A stretch of 64,000 nucleotides of DNA from Basidiobolus meristosporus CBS 931.73 (lineage: Eukaryota > Basidiobolomycota > Basidiobolomycetes > Basidiobolales > Basidiobolaceae), in NCBI GenBank assembly GCA_002104905.1, contig MCFE01000164.1, forward strand, positions 1 to 64,000. The letters are read 5' to 3'. The position numbers and the translations under genes are program-made. The notes below the pieces were generated by a model. That model was not told the origin of the DNA and searched no databases. It saw only the letters and a program-made list of their open reading frames with translations. Shown piece after piece: positions 1 to 12,962 of the stretch (positions are counted from its first letter, which is position 1; every line of letters starts with the position of its first letter).

Positions 1-3000
1 GGCCTATTATTAAACTGATGAATATTTCTGTTATTTGAGAGATTATTTCATCCACTTACCCATTGGTAGCTCCGCCGGTGACCCTTTATTAGCTCCAAGA
101 TTAGGAGGCGTCAAAATGTCAAGTGATCAATGGTTTGGGCAGCTGTTCATATCATTGGTTAGAGTGAGGTAACCAAGGTTACCAGAACCGAAGAAAATCC
201 AAAAGCAACCAAAAAAGGAAATAAGGTATATGGACTTGGCCTCTTTGGATGTTGTACAGAGCGAATTGGACAAATCAAAAGAGTAGGTACTAGTAGACTC
301 GGGTAGATTGGTATATACCAATGGTCACCACATGGAGAAATTCTCTTCATTCGTCCAATACCGGTTCCATCTGAAAATGAAAAGTGCAACTTGATGTTAC
401 ATTTCTTTCGGGCTACAAGCAATTTGATTATCAATCGAGTTACGATAGATAAGGCTCAAAACAAGGTGACGGCTATCATAACCTGTATTCCATTATGGAA
501 AGCAACTTGGATACAGCTTTTAGAGGCGCTTTCGCCACCATTGCCTGCAGGATTCGAGTGTTGTCGTCTTCCTTCGTTATTTTTGACCAGAAGCCGCCTG
601 GAATCCTTCCTACCAAAAGATATTTTTGATGAATCCGGAACCGTGTTACCTTCCAAGAATGCTTTCATGGTTCTACATTTGCGACCAAACCCACTACTAC
701 GTGGGTGCCGATTTAATTGGATTTCCTGGAGCAGCCGGTGATTATGGCCAGATGCCTGACATCAGTATTGCTGGTTTTTACGACAAACCGGCTAGCCCTA
801 GAAACTCATTAAGCCTTTCTCAAGACGCGTGGATTAGATTTGGAGATAGCTGAAGCCCGTAGCAGCCTCAAAATAGTAGGACTTGATAGCCAAGGATCGG
901 GTGAGGGCTGTGCTTGCCAAATTCCAGTCGGTTTCGCTATGTAGCTGCAACGCCTCCATTCATTTAAGAAACTTAAGGATCCCTAATTCCTCCGTCACAT
1001 TTTCGCAGGTGGCCTAAAGTGAGAGCCGATCTAAACCATGCTGGAGCGTTAATGGATTGTATAGGAGTTAAATATATATATATAATTGAGGAAACCCCTC
1101 CTTTCCCACAGTTCCATGGCGATTATGCTACCGACCAGTACACAGCATTAGCATAGATACCGGCCTGTGCGACCAACCCAATGTCAATCTGTCATGGTAA
1201 ATATGGCATGGAGCATTTGGCAGTACATATTAAGTGTTCCAGCATTGGTGATACTCTGGAGGTACCACCGACTGCTCGAATAGTGTGGATTTATTGGTGC
1301 AATGGATGAAGCAATGTGCACATGTATATTCTAGTATAGCGAAGAATGAACCCATTCACTGTTCACTGATTACTCATCTTCCCCAGCTTTTGTTACTAAA
1401 CGAAGTATCCTTCTCACCTCACTTTACCTCACACCTATGACCTGTTCTGTCCTACATTGCTTCGGGATCACAAAAAATAGTCAAAAAATTCGCGCAGGAG
1501 ATAAATGAGGTAAGGTCATCAACGACCAAGGTGAATCTTATCCACCCAGCATCAGCCAAAATTGCAATCATGCATCGGACTTGAAGAACCCGCTCGTTAA
1601 AGCCGGTTTTTGGTATAAGCATGGTGACATACTAGCAAATATAGTAGAAAAGATGATTCCCAAGATTTCTACTGATATACAGTTGTATTACCCGGTGATT
1701 TGTGATCTCGACAAGGAAGTGGATGTTTTCAAGATCTCGAATGCAGACATCAAGCGGGTCAGCTCTGGACTGGGGCCGCTCAATCGGGCCATCATGATAA
1801 GCGAACGTCGAGAGATGGGAGTAGCTGCGACTCCTCCCGGTTAAGCCACTACCACTAGGCATCGGTGAGGTAGCAGCAAGGGCGAAGGAGAGATGGCCAG
1901 CATTCAACAACACCAATTCCACATCTGGCGTGAATCTCACCCTCCCCCTGACTTCATCGACAGCAGCCTCAAGCATGACTGCACAAACGACCAATGATGG
2001 GCTAGAGCCGGGAGGAATGATTTCTAGTTAGCCAATGTAAAGAGGCATACGCCACGAATGATGTGGAGAGCATCCAGGGTATCCACCAATGCTGGCCAGG
2101 ATGCGTATTCACACAAGCAAATTGGCCGAGGTTAATAACCGTGGAGTTGGGAATTTTTAACTGTATCATTACATCATGGGATGATTCCATTAAAGCTTCG
2201 ATTGCACTGGAACAGTAACCATTAAGAGCTCTTAAATTACCAGATTTACATCTGGTGACCTCCTCGCTAACTTAAATCGGGTTAAGGAAATCATTTGAGC
2301 ATGAGGGCGGAGATAAGAAGGTTGATACAAATCTGGGGGCTGGCGCTGATGCAGGTGGGGAATAGAATAGAGTAATGATCAGTGAGTGTCTCCAAGGTGA
2401 CTTGACCCATACTCACAGGGCTGACCAGTTTGTGCCCACTCCGCCGCCAAAAGTGGATAGCCCTGATGGAATTCAAGCTTGAAGCTTGTCCAGGAATTTC
2501 CATGGAGAATTGGCCGGGGTCTCTGGCTCGAGTATTGGGCGGGCCATCCGTAGAAGCAAGAGGAATTTCCCAAGAATAGTCCATATTGCTCCTCAGTGTG
2601 ATACAGAGATGATTCATCTTTCCTGCCTTTCAGCCAACTAATGCTACGGCTCGTCTTCCAGATTCCGGTTCTGAAATCTAGATGGGGAAGCGCAGCTTCT
2701 CCAGGTTATGTCGACTAATTCGTCAGCCAATCGACTCGGGCCGGTGCCAATGAATTCCATCCACTCTGTCAAGGATGATTCCAACTGCTGGGCTCTGTGT
2801 CTGATGTTGTTTAATCAAGTCTCTGTGGATGATTGATATCAAGCGAAGCGACTATTGCATGTTTGGGTGCCATTGAAGGCTGAAGAACAGCAGCAGGGGA
2901 CTTCTCAACTGTATTATTGTACATTATAAGATACTATAGGAAAATAGGTGGAAAACGTATCAAATGGCTAGGCCAAAACTTTGGCAGTAGAAGTATCAGC

Positions 3001-3152
3001 AAAATAATGGGAGGGCGGGCGAGGAGAAGCGTAGTTATTTACATTAGGCGTTGAGAATCGTTCCGAACTTGAATGCTCCGTGTGTTGGCTCAGTTGTCTA
3101 GCAAATTCGCAACATTTCATTTGTACATGCTGAAGGAAGGGTGTTCGTGCTT
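1..3152. other. Gene-poor intergenic region
   Basis: I see no gene I can support here. Open frames are short (at most about 120 codons), lie on both strands, and show no recognisable domain or consistent splice structure. A short TA run lies near 1070-1085. Base composition is balanced and unlike the AT-rich transposon blocks further right. The last few hundred bases probably include the 3' untranslated region of the homeobox gene on the minus strand. Confidence 0.5.
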
Positions 3153-4838
3153 TCAGGAGAAGTTTTCACCCGATGTATAAATGGTGTAGTTGATATCGCC
3201 CAAATACGGAATTGGCGTATGCAGATTTGCTGAAGACAACGTCCCGTCTAGTGGAATCCCCGAGTGGTTGGAATTCATATGGAATGGAGCCGAGAGGTTC
3301 CCTTGGCTGGAGGGTGGCTGAGACTTCCCCATGTAGCTGTCTAGCTGATCAGAGCCCTTGACTGATAGGTTCCAATTGGTGCAGTCGGCGCTCTGGCTTC
3401 TCATGATGCTGGGATCAATCGAATTATATTGAGCTGCTGGAGTCTGTTGAGTGCTTCCTGCTCCCAAATGCATCAATTGATCCTGATGCCCCAGAAGGAG
3501 AGTTTCGTTCGGTTGGGCCACATGATGGTGGCTTTTACTGATGCGAGGCTCGGAGAGGCGACGCGTTTTATGAGGGTGGTCCCCATATGACATAGAATGT
3601 GCTACGTGCTGGGAATAGCTAGGCTTGGCAAATGGGATATCAAGAGGATCACTTAGCATAAAGCAGGATATTTCTCCCGCTTGCTGTCCCTGGAAGTAAG
3701 ATTGCTCCTGGCTTGGGTGGGTGAGGTGCTCGTAAAATTGATCATCCTCAGCAATCGTTGCCAGGTGCTGTCTTTCGGGGACAAAACCCATGCTAACAAA
3801 CGAAGCGATAAACTCGGGAGGGCACGAGTTTCTTCTGATATTCCCTGTGTAGCTGCCGGGATTACCATCCAGCATGCAGCTTTGAGAGTTGAGGTCATCG
3901 GCAATTGACTCGCTAGACGGGCTATATGAATTCACGTAATCCTGCAGGTGATCAGGGAGGGATACGGCAGACATGGGTGCAGACATAGTGTTCGACATGT
4001 AGCTTGACATCGAGCTCAGAAGGTCTGGGGGAAAATTGTTCTCAGTGACTGGCATCGAAGTATAAGCTTCCCACCCAGATTTCGGGCCAGGGAGAGAATT
4101 TGCTCGGCCCCTGAACTCAACATATTTCTCATCCAGGTTGTCCGTGGCAAACGGATAGGAATTATGATGGTGATGGAGTTGAGACTCCAAAGAACGCTTG
4201 CGTTGCTGGGGTAGAGCCTCGAGAGTATCGCGTTGCGACTGATATTGTCTCATCATCCGCTGGTATTGCTCCGGGGTGGTGGCAATTTTGATGGTTTGAG
4301 GATTAGGCCGCTGCTTTTTCGAAGCAGCTTCTTCCGAGCTTTTACACTTCCGACTCTCGTGGTACAAATCATCGTTGTTGGCGGCACTGGGTAAACGAGG
4401 AATCTCGTTAGATGCTGGAGCTAATGACTCGGTGGTCTCGCATGTTGGTGTTTTGTCCTCGGAATCCGAACCCGAATTATCCTCCCCAAATGTATCGTTC
4501 TCAGCATCCGCCGAAACATTACCATCCGATTTTTCTTGATTCTTCTGATTCTTTGCTTTGGCCCGTCGGTTTTGGAACCATACCTGTACTCCGCGAGGAG
4601 TCATGGATAATTCCTGGGCAAGTGTACGCCTGACTGCATTGTTAGGCTTCGGGTTCTCTTGGAAGGCCCTCTCCAGCACTCTGAACTGGCTCTTTGTGGT
4701 TCTCTTCCGATGCTTAACTTCGAAAGGATTATAAAAAGATGTTCTAAAATCCCCATTTGGCGACTGGTGAAAAGTCTCGAAAATTGGTAGGGTGGGGATA
4801 AAGGCCTGGTTTGATGAGGAGGGAAGACCGAATTCCAT
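3153..4838 (-). CDS. Homeodomain transcription factor (561 aa, intronless)
   Basis: A nuclear DNA-binding regulator. The homeodomain lies near the N-terminus, about residues 42-98. Helix 3 carries the invariant residues W87, F88, N90 and R92 in the motif VWFQNRRAKAK, with glutamine (Q89) at homeodomain position 50. The domain is followed by a lysine/asparagine-rich stretch and an acidic serine-rich stretch (about residues 107-150). The rest looks disordered, with a short HHHH run and several basic-serine sites, including RRNS and RRLS, that resemble PKA or 14-3-3 sites. The start is the first ATG of a single 561-codon frame, and I see no introns. A TTTAAA-type TATA element lies about 140 bp upstream on the minus strand (near 4980). 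It is not paired with a second divergent homeobox gene, so a basidiomycete HD1/HD2 mating-type locus is unlikely. Targets are unknown. Confidence 0.93.
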   Translation of the reverse strand: MEFGLPSSSNQAFIPTLPIFETFHQSPNGDFRTSFYNPFEVKHRKRTTKSQFRVLERAFQENPKPNNAVRRTLAQELSMTPRGVQVWFQNRRAKAKNQKNQEKSDGNVSADAENDTFGEDNSGSDSEDKTPTCETTESLAPASNEIPRLPSAANNDDLYHESRKCKSSEEAASKKQRPNPQTIKIATTPEQYQRMMRQYQSQRDTLEALPQQRKRSLESQLHHHHNSYPFATDNLDEKYVEFRGRANSLPGPKSGWEAYTSMPVTENNFPPDLLSSMSSYMSNTMSAPMSAVSLPDHLQDYVNSYSPSSESIADDLNSQSCMLDGNPGSYTGNIRRNSCPPEFIASFVSMGFVPERQHLATIAEDDQFYEHLTHPSQEQSYFQGQQAGEISCFMLSDPLDIPFAKPSYSQHVAHSMSYGDHPHKTRRLSEPRISKSHHHVAQPNETLLLGHQDQLMHLGAGSTQQTPAAQYNSIDPSIMRSQSADCTNWNLSVKGSDQLDSYMGKSQPPSSQGNLSAPFHMNSNHSGIPLDGTLSSANLHTPIPYLGDINYTIYTSGENFS

Positions 4839-7800
4839 ATGTGAAGCAAGATATGTGGACTAGATGTCTAGTGGGGATGAGGCCGTAAGCGAAAAGTCAA
4901 CTATCTATGCTTGAAAGCGCTTTGTTTGTATGTAAATGAGTGGCAAATTATCTGACGACTGTAGCATACCGAGCAAGCTATTTAAAAGCAAATCCTGAAG
5001 AATGAGGGGTCGCGAGCTGCTGCAGGAGGGAGGCAACACTTAACACCAAAGTCTGCAGATGATTGGTCAAATGGATGTGGGGGAGTCCAAGGTGGTATTC
5101 AAGCACGCTACCAGAATTAGTAATTTAGTGGATCAGAGCTCTAATATATTATTACATAGTCAGAGACTGTTTCCGAAAACTGCACTGTGATCGCTAATTT
5201 TCTTAGTCGAGTATCGCACAAGGACCCAAATGAATCTTTCCTGATTTTGTGCGAATTGTCGATTTCCGGTTTGTCCTAGAGTCGGGAATTAACAAGTGCC
5301 TATGTACAAGTTACCACTGGGCTACCCATTGGGTAGAAATGGGTTTTAATCTAGACAGATTAGGCCAATGAAAAGGTCCCGGATTTCTCGATATTTTGAT
5401 CGTCGGATGTCCATGATTAATGCCCCATCCCACACCCAACCTGATTCGCGTTCTACTATCCACATACCACTTGTGGGTTGGCTCTACAGCCCATAGTAGG
5501 TCATGTAAGGTAACAATAATAGGTGCAGGTGCTCACACAAAATCACATTTCCTGTGGAATTCAATGAGACGTCCATCGGAAAATTACTGGTCAGCATGTT
5601 TGTGGTGATACTTGCGCTGGATTCTACCGACATGTGTACAAAGCAGCATACTCAGGGGCTTTCACCACTACCACTTTGAACCTTTTGGTAGGGGTTGGCA
5701 TACCAATCTGGTAGTGGATAGTTCCTGTAAACGTTGTAGCATCCGTAGTAGATATGTCGGGTCGCTACGGATCCGGTTTGCCTTCGCCTGGACGCAAGAG
5801 GATATCCCCAATACGTGCACTCTTAACCATGGATTATTATTTGAGTGGGATAAAGTGATCTAACAGTTACTTGTGCGTGTGTGTTGTTACAGGTTCCCTA
5901 TCCCCTTTCCACTACCCTAGCCTCTAATCCCAACCATCGTTCATACTGCGAGGAATACACCCTCAGCCATTTGTCCATGGCATGACTAGAGTAATCTTGT
6001 TACGCTTAGTGAACCGTACGGATCTTTATTTAAACCAAGGTGGCACAAAATTTATAATCTTCCAAACCTGAAAAGGATTTAGTATGCTTTAAGGCTAATT
6101 CCAAGATTCTCCTTGCTATAATGGATATCTCAGCTGCCTCGATCCACTTTAGTGTAACAAGTGACGCTATCCCTCACAATCACCAAGAGTCATTCTTCAA
6201 GGATGACGCCGAAAGCAACACTTGGATGAGAAGAAAATGAAGGCCACCCTCATGTGAACTATGAATCGATTGATGTTTTCTTTTTGAGCCAATTTGTCCG
6301 AGAGTAGCGTATTACAGGAGGTGACCCAAACGTAACCACTTAATTACTTGGGGTTACATCGCTAGTTCCCGTAACTATTTCCTGAACTTGAAATCTAATC
6401 GAGATTCAATCGGGATTTCTTGCACGAGATGAATACGAAATAAGGTTCCCCACCCAATGGGAACCTAAGGAATAGTAATGGTACCTGCCATATTTATCCA
6501 GTCACGAGCAAGTACTGCACATCATTAACGTTGGACAGAACCTTGATACGTTTCGGATAATAGGGGTTGTTGAACTGGTAGGGAAATATTGGTCTACAAT
6601 GACGACTCTAAGCGATGCCGCTAGGTCCAGGGACAAATGAACGAGGGCTATTCTATTCATAACCTCATCTATCTTTTTCGACTAAGGAGGATTGCCTCCT
6701 TAGATCCTGGACGAGATCGTTTTCTATTCGACATCTGTGGAAGAGCACCTTGCCTCCCTAGCTAAGACATGGGGCTCTAGTTAGCCAGAGTAGTTCGGTT
6801 CTTGGCCATAAATAGAGTGTGACTTACCATTACTGGAAGACCAGGTCAACAAGAGCCACTCCTCGTAACTGCAGCAGAGACTGCAGACGAAGGAACGCGT
6901 GGCTGCTCTCGAGGCTACCAAGCTAAAACATGGGTGTCAGACCTGATTTGGAGGGTCGATTTATATGAATGGTTAGCCTGCCCTCCTGAAACAGGCAACA
7001 AACATGCACACTAATATTCGAAGACTAAGTTGTCTTGGCCTTCTATGCACCAAGCGGTGGTTTCAGTTGTGTGCTCTGCCTAAAAGCAGACGAGACGAAA
7101 GGGTGTTCTGGGTTTACATGAAAAATGTCCCGATGGCGTTAATGTAACCTGCAGGCGATTACATCAGAAGAGTGCGCCGCGCTCTCCAGATTGAACACTG
7201 ACTCTGATGTGATTGGTTATCCTTCGACATCATTAAAACCAACCCTAAATTTATCACACAATGCCCTGGCTTCTTGGGATTCCAGTTGAGTGGATAGCTT
7301 AGCGCTACGCTGATTTTGACTTGAATGATGTAGTGTGGTCTGACAACCGCATTGGACCATGGCCGCAGCTACCTCCATGAAGTGCCCATCCGAATCATAT
7401 GACGGCGGGTCCATTCCTTTCTTGACACCATATTATCGATGATATGAAAGGCGGTCTCAAGACCTTGGCGCCTGGGTTTTACTTTGCATAGGCCCAGCCT
7501 TTGCCTCCGCCCTTCCCTTGTGGATACTCATTTGTTTCTGTCTGCATGGTTCGACATTCCGGGGAATCTTCATGCCACGCACTCAGTGGATTGCCGAGAT
7601 ATTGGATTCAGGATTACTACCGTAGGGGTAAGGATCATGGTAGCTAATGTTCATAGTTATAGCCGCTCCTTTTGCTTTCTTGAACCTTAGCAGGTAAGCC
7701 ATGGGCCCCACATATTTCAATGTCTCGCTTTGTGGGCTACCGGTCTAAGACGCCGTATCTTGAATAGACAAAAGCCGAGTTACTAATCTCAACGCACAAT

Positions 7801-9749
7801 GCATCATCGGTCTCGTGCGGCTCAGTAAAATCGACGGATCCACTTTAGCCTCAATGGCATGGAGGCGCCGTGATATTTAATACCATTTATCAGTGCCCCT
7901 TTTAATGCATTTTAATATAACATCCGATGGTGTGGAAGGGACAATGGGTGGTAGTGCTCAAGGTGCTGGATTTAGGCTATGTAATTTCTGATGTCATGCA
8001 CCCGCTAGGCTCACTTGTAACAATGGGTAGTGCTGCAGTCCCTTTAGATCCTATCGGATAATCGATGCAGTTAATAACACGTCACAAGCACTCGTCCAAT
8101 TCGAGATCCAAGTGATTTGCCTAACCACCTTGAAATGCGCCAGCATGATGGCGTTGGGAATATCAATCCACACCGCCTTTGAGGGGGTAACTTCGATTCT
8201 CAACCGAGGTTGTCGCAATAGGGAGATTTGCTCGCCATGGAGCGACTGCTCGAGTCCACCCCACCAAATATTGGCCAAGCCAGTACTTCACTTACCCGTA
8301 TTCATGGCATATTGCAAGCCAGCTGCTGGGAGAGATCAAACCCTTCATGTTGTTCTCAACTTAGCTGAACATCCAGGGAAACCACGCGTCTGCTCAGAGG
8401 TTGCAGGCCATCGCCAGATTGGTCGAGATTAACCAACTTCGGGGAGATTCAGACTGGGTGCCATCGGTGCAGTCTCCTAGATGACATCGGTGCTAGGATA
8501 TCTTTCCTCAACTGCAGTGCCCCCCTCCAATCCCCTATTTTCAATACATATACCAACAAGCGACTGTAGTAAGTCACTGATTCAATCCAAATATCTCCGA
8601 TGGTTTCGCTTGAGACGGGTTTGGATTGTGATGTTGGTTGCAACTCCTCAGTGTGTACACGGTAGGCAGTCTTAGAGATTGATACGTGGTATGCGTATTG
8701 AACCAACCATGCGAGGAGAGGAATCCAACATCATGTTACCAGTTGTCTCATTTGTGAGGACGAAGATCCATGTATCAAGCCCACTCTCACCAAACCTGAC
8801 TAGCTTTCAATTTGGCTCATCTCGTGATATGTATCACCCTTGGCTTGGCGACCTGTCGCAAGTACCAGCAGTGGAATAGTGCCTTTCACTGCCCCCTGGT
8901 TTCTCCCAACTATGAATCTTTCTAGTCTGGGCGCTTATCATGCCAAAAAATTCCCCCACCATCTGGATGGATCCAGAGAGCCGTTGTCTGAGCTGCATCG
9001 TGGTTCCTGATGATTTCAATGATCCCCCAGTGCTGCAGTGGCGCTTGCCCAGGGAATCTCAAACCAATGGGGTCGCCCTGGTTTGGAAGTGGGCGGCCCC
9101 ATGGAGGACACCTTGTTTCAACTGTACTCGGTGTAGCCGTGCTTCTAACCATGGGCCTGGAAAATGGGTGTTGTTGCCTCCCATCCCGCGAAGCAGAAAC
9201 CGAGGGTGAACAGGGATTCCCATCATTTTTCCTCGACTCGAAACCCGCGGGCAGAGTTGCTCTAGTAATTCTCGGTCATTGGTGTGGGGAGATACTCTCC
9301 GCATTGCTGCCCCATATTGGGAATCACATGGTCCTTTCAGAAATGGGAACGATTTGCTTGTAATGCTACTCCCCAAATCGATGTATTACTCACCTCGGGC
9401 ATATTGGTTGGAATGCTGTAGATACAAATGTTGCAAGGATATGCGTCATGATTACGCCGGCCACTGGCCTGGATCCTCTCCATCTCGGACACTTAACCTT
9501 CCTCCTTGGTATATGATTGATCGTCAGGATTTCCTTTCTATGTTATTGTTCTAAACCCAATCATCAGCAGGATGGTTAGGTGTTGCAAAGGTTGCTGCTC
9601 TTCCCGTGATGCTACTGGTGTACATATTGTCGCTTGCTACATCTGTTCTCTCTGATCCTCTCAACCACCAAGCTGACTTCAGCTTTCCCCAGCCTTGATG
9701 TATCACCATGTCAATGAAATGTTATGTGCAATAACTGTACCCTTGAATT
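4839..9749. other. Gene-poor intergenic region, about 4.9 kb
   Basis: No gene could be supported. Frames of 60-117 codons occur on both strands and overlap one another (for example around 8.9-9.4 kb) with no domain, conserved motif or plausible chain of exons. The first 150 bp should hold the homeobox promoter. Composition is the same as the other host intergenic DNA. It may hold diverged or non-coding genes that I cannot recognise. Confidence 0.45.
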
Positions 9750-10409
9750 ACTGAATATTACTTAGAAATGATCCTTGAGTAGTTTGATGGAGTCTCACAC
9801 AAGAGCATTTAAGTTCAGGGGAAAGTCAAGTAATGCCTTGAAAGCAATTTTGGCACTGTGATTTATGGGCTGCAACTTTGGAACTGAATTTTCCTGTGTT
9901 GTTGCTGGTGCTTACACACTTCTATCACAGAGTGCATTTCATTGGGTATTCTCCTGATATTTCACCAACAAACCACTGGTATTCTGATGGTGTTCTATTG
10001 ATATTTTCAGTTAAGTGTCAAGGTGTAAATATATATCTGCAGTTGTGAGCCAACTATGGTCATATTGGGTATGATGTTTTCTTCAGTGCAGCACTTCTTA
10101 GGATATATGCTGGCTTGTGCTCAAGAAAGTTGGAGCACCTACTAGTGAGAGTTGTAACTATTGGTAGAATCAATATCCTGCTTATATAATGCTGATTCCT
10201 GGGAGTGCTTTCTATATATTGGTATTGTTGATTGTTTACAGAAGTTAGTGACATATTTACATGCCAGTCTGATAGACTCATCTTCATAACTAGCTTGAGT
10301 AATGACTGAGAGCTTCTTTTGAAGTCAAGGCCTTTCTCTTGATTGTAGTATCCTTATAAACATGGTCCTTTGGCAGTGGTAGTCATCTTCAACTTTGGCA
10401 GAGCAATAG
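9750..10409. other. AT-rich transition into repeat cluster
   Basis: Composition shifts here to AT-rich sequence like the transposon blocks. There is no open frame of note and no match by eye to the copia or gypsy copies elsewhere in the window. It is probably old repeat debris, but the family is not recognised. It ends where recognisable minus-strand copia RNase H sequence begins. Confidence 0.35.
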
Positions 10410-10521
10410 TGAGGAAAGTTTTACTCTCATATATGAAATGATGTCCAATTTTATGTGCTTACTTATAGCACTAAAAGCTTAATTTCCACCTAGTTGTATG
10501 CATTCTTGATTATCTTGAAAC

Positions 10522-10869
10522 TGTTGTAAGAGTCTTGAAGATATTTGAAGTATTTGGGAGAACATATACACCATGTGGCTCTCACTTGATAATCCTAGAA
10601 TGCAAAAGTAGTATTTATACTTGTAGATGGTCCTGGCATGACAAGCATATAGAATGGGCTTAGAAAGATCCCAAGAGCATGTGTGCAAAGTTTGGGGCTG
10701 TCTGCAGAACTTTGAGAATATTCATGTTTTAGTGACCTAATATTTTGGTGAAAATACTGTAAGTAAATACCAACAAGAAATTTGGTCAGTATTCTCTAAG
10801 ATTTGTTGGTAATGATCCAAATGACCAAGTTAGGTGAATATTTAGGCAAAATTACAAACTCTTAAAACA
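10522..10869 (-). repeat. Solo copia LTR inside copy A
   Basis: Minus-oriented copia LTR of 348 bp, starting TGTTGTAAGAG on the plus strand and ending with a form of TTACAACA (here mutated to TTAAAACA). The body matches the LTRs at 37091-37440 and 55329-55656. It splits the RNase H region of copy A after the sequence TTATCTTGAAAC. Candidate 5-bp flanks are GAAAC and GTATC, only three of five identical, so the target duplication is weak. Confidence 0.8.
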
Positions 10870-12078
10870 GTATCAAAATATTTGGTGTTTTTTGACATCA
10901 GCCTAAACATTCAAAAAGCTTTCTTAACCACATTGCTTCTTTTGTAGTTTTGCAGGTTGCCATATACTCTGCCTCTGTGGTGGAAAGTGCTATGGTTGCT
11001 TGCTTTCTTGAATTTCATGAGATTGTTCCTTGGCAGTTAAGAAATATGTATGTTGTGCTGGGTCATCTATCTTCTAAATTTTGTCCACAATCAGCATCAG
11101 AGTATCCCACAAGATCCTGTTCTGAGTTCCAATAGGTGCACCTTAAGCAGATATCAACATTTCAGCTTAGGTATCTAAAAATCTGCTTAACTGCAGCATT
11201 GTCATCAGTCCCATAGTTATGATCAAGCTGGCTGAAAACACCACTGAATATGGGATATCTATACATGTTCCAAGCATGATATACATCAGACTGCCAATTA
11301 TAGATTGATAAGGGAATTCTGGGCTTTCAGAGGGCAACTAGTCTCTTGAGTTGTTTGAGTTTTGACCAAGTTAAGGTTTGTCTCTATTGAGGTGGCTGCC
11401 AGTTTAAAGTCTTCCATTTAGTGCATCTTTAGTATATCTTGAATATACTTGAATTGGCTTAAGGTGATAATCTGGGTACTTCTGTCTATGTAGAACTTTA
11501 TGCCTAAATAGTAACTGAGTTTTTCTGGGTTGAACACCCTGAACTTCTTATATAGGCTGAATTCTGTCTCTTACAATGTTTTTTAGTTGTGGGTAGCTAT
11601 AATAAGATCATTGACATATAGTGCTAATAGATCTGAATTTCATCAATCTGGCTTACTGTAGATATTATGGTCAGCAGTACTCCTTTGGAAATGCAGTGAT
11701 TCCATTAAGAATCTATCTTCTAGTTCCAGGTCTTTGGTGAGTGCGTAAGACCATATTAAGATTTTTAAGCTTACAGACCAAATGGCAACTGTCTTGATCA
11801 GTTAACCCAATAGGCTGGTCCATCTACACATCCTCATTAGGTTCTCCATTAAGAATTGCAGCGTTTGTATCTATTTGATGATTAACAAGCATATATTTGG
11901 CTGCAATAGCCAGGATTAATCTAATAGAATCAATCTTGGCTACCAGTGCAAAGATCTCAATATAGTCAAGTCCTTTTGCATGAGAGTATCCTTTGGCCAT
12001 ACATCTTGCTTTACATCCTTCAATTGTATCATCAGCCTTTTATTTTGTCTTAAAGGCCTATATGCATCCAATTGGCAT

Positions 12079-12339
12079 TCAGTTGATTGGTAACTTGACT
12101 AGGTCCCAAGTTTGATTTTCTATCAGGACCTGATACTCCTCAGTCAATGCAGATCTCCAAGACATTGTCTGAAGGCTACTTAGGGCCTCTTCTTCAGTCT
12201 GGGGCTTATCATTACCAACTAAATAGGCATAGGCTAAGTTGGTACCCTCATTAATACAGTAATTAGGGCCAATTTTGGACTGGTAGGATCTCCTGGCTTG
12301 TAATACTGCCATTATCACTTCTGGGATATTCCTGGGCAC
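12079..12339 (-). pseudogene. Copia polyprotein fragment (integrase/RT linker)
   Basis: An 87-codon remnant of the copia polyprotein of copy A. It begins with PRNIPEVI, includes YCINEGTNLAYAY and ends WDLVKLPIN, the same order as in copy C (17,860-18,130). It covers the linker after integrase and the start of the reverse transcriptase domain, with no catalytic residues. Neighbouring copia sequence on both sides is out of frame, so this is a relic. Confidence 0.8.
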
Positions 12340-12616
12340 TGATCCAGGCTAAACCACAGTTGTGGAGTCCTCTTGGGTGAAAATTGTTTCATTGCTTTTT
12401 TATAACTGCATTTTTTGAGATATACAAGTGCAGTAACTGATTCTGCCCAAAAATCATATGATAATCTTGATCATGCATCATAGATCTTGCCATGAGAATT
12501 ATTGCTCTGTTTGCACATTCTACTGCTTCTCTTTGCTGTGGGGAGTATGGTACAGTGGTCTCTTGCTTTATTCAATGATTCTTGCAGAAATGGGTGAAGA
12601 GTGCAAAGGTATATTC

Positions 12617-12962
12617 TGCTGTAAGAGTATTAGAGAAATTGGAACTGATTGAGAGAGCAAGTAGATTATGTGGTTTTCACTCAATAACTTTTGAATGTAA
12701 AGGTAGTAATTATACTTCTACATAATCCTGGCATAATGGGCATATAAGATAGGCTGAGAAAGGACCCAAGAACATTTGTGCAAAGTTTGAGGCTGTTTGG
12801 GCAACTTTGAGAATTTTCACATTTGGGGTACCTGATGTTTGGCATAAATATTCCAAATGAATCCCACAAGGGATTTGGTCAACTTTCTCTATGAATTGTA
12901 GGTGATGATATAAGTGGCAAAGCCAGGTGAATGTTCAGATGGAATTACAAACTTCTATAACA
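12617..12962 (-). repeat. Solo copia LTR with perfect TATTC target duplication
   Basis: A 346-bp minus-oriented LTR (TGCTGTAAGAG to TATAACA) inserted in the integrase region of copy A. The 5-bp sequence TATTC occurs directly on both sides (12612-12616 and 12963-12967), the length expected for copia integrases. Removing the LTR and one TATTC restores the copia sequence seen intact in copies C and E. This fixes the LTR boundaries for the family. Confidence 0.93.

Noticed and set aside
3153-4838. Mating-type HD locus
   Set aside because: Only one homeobox gene is present, with no divergent HD partner, and the homeodomain position and length do not match typical HD1/HD2 proteins.
3681-4849. Plus- and minus-strand frames overlapping the homeobox gene
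   Set aside because: Shadows of the 561-codon homeodomain frame.
8834-9554. Overlapping frames of 61-117 codons near 9 kb
   Set aside because: All lack domain signatures, and opposite-strand frames of equal length coexist as expected by chance.
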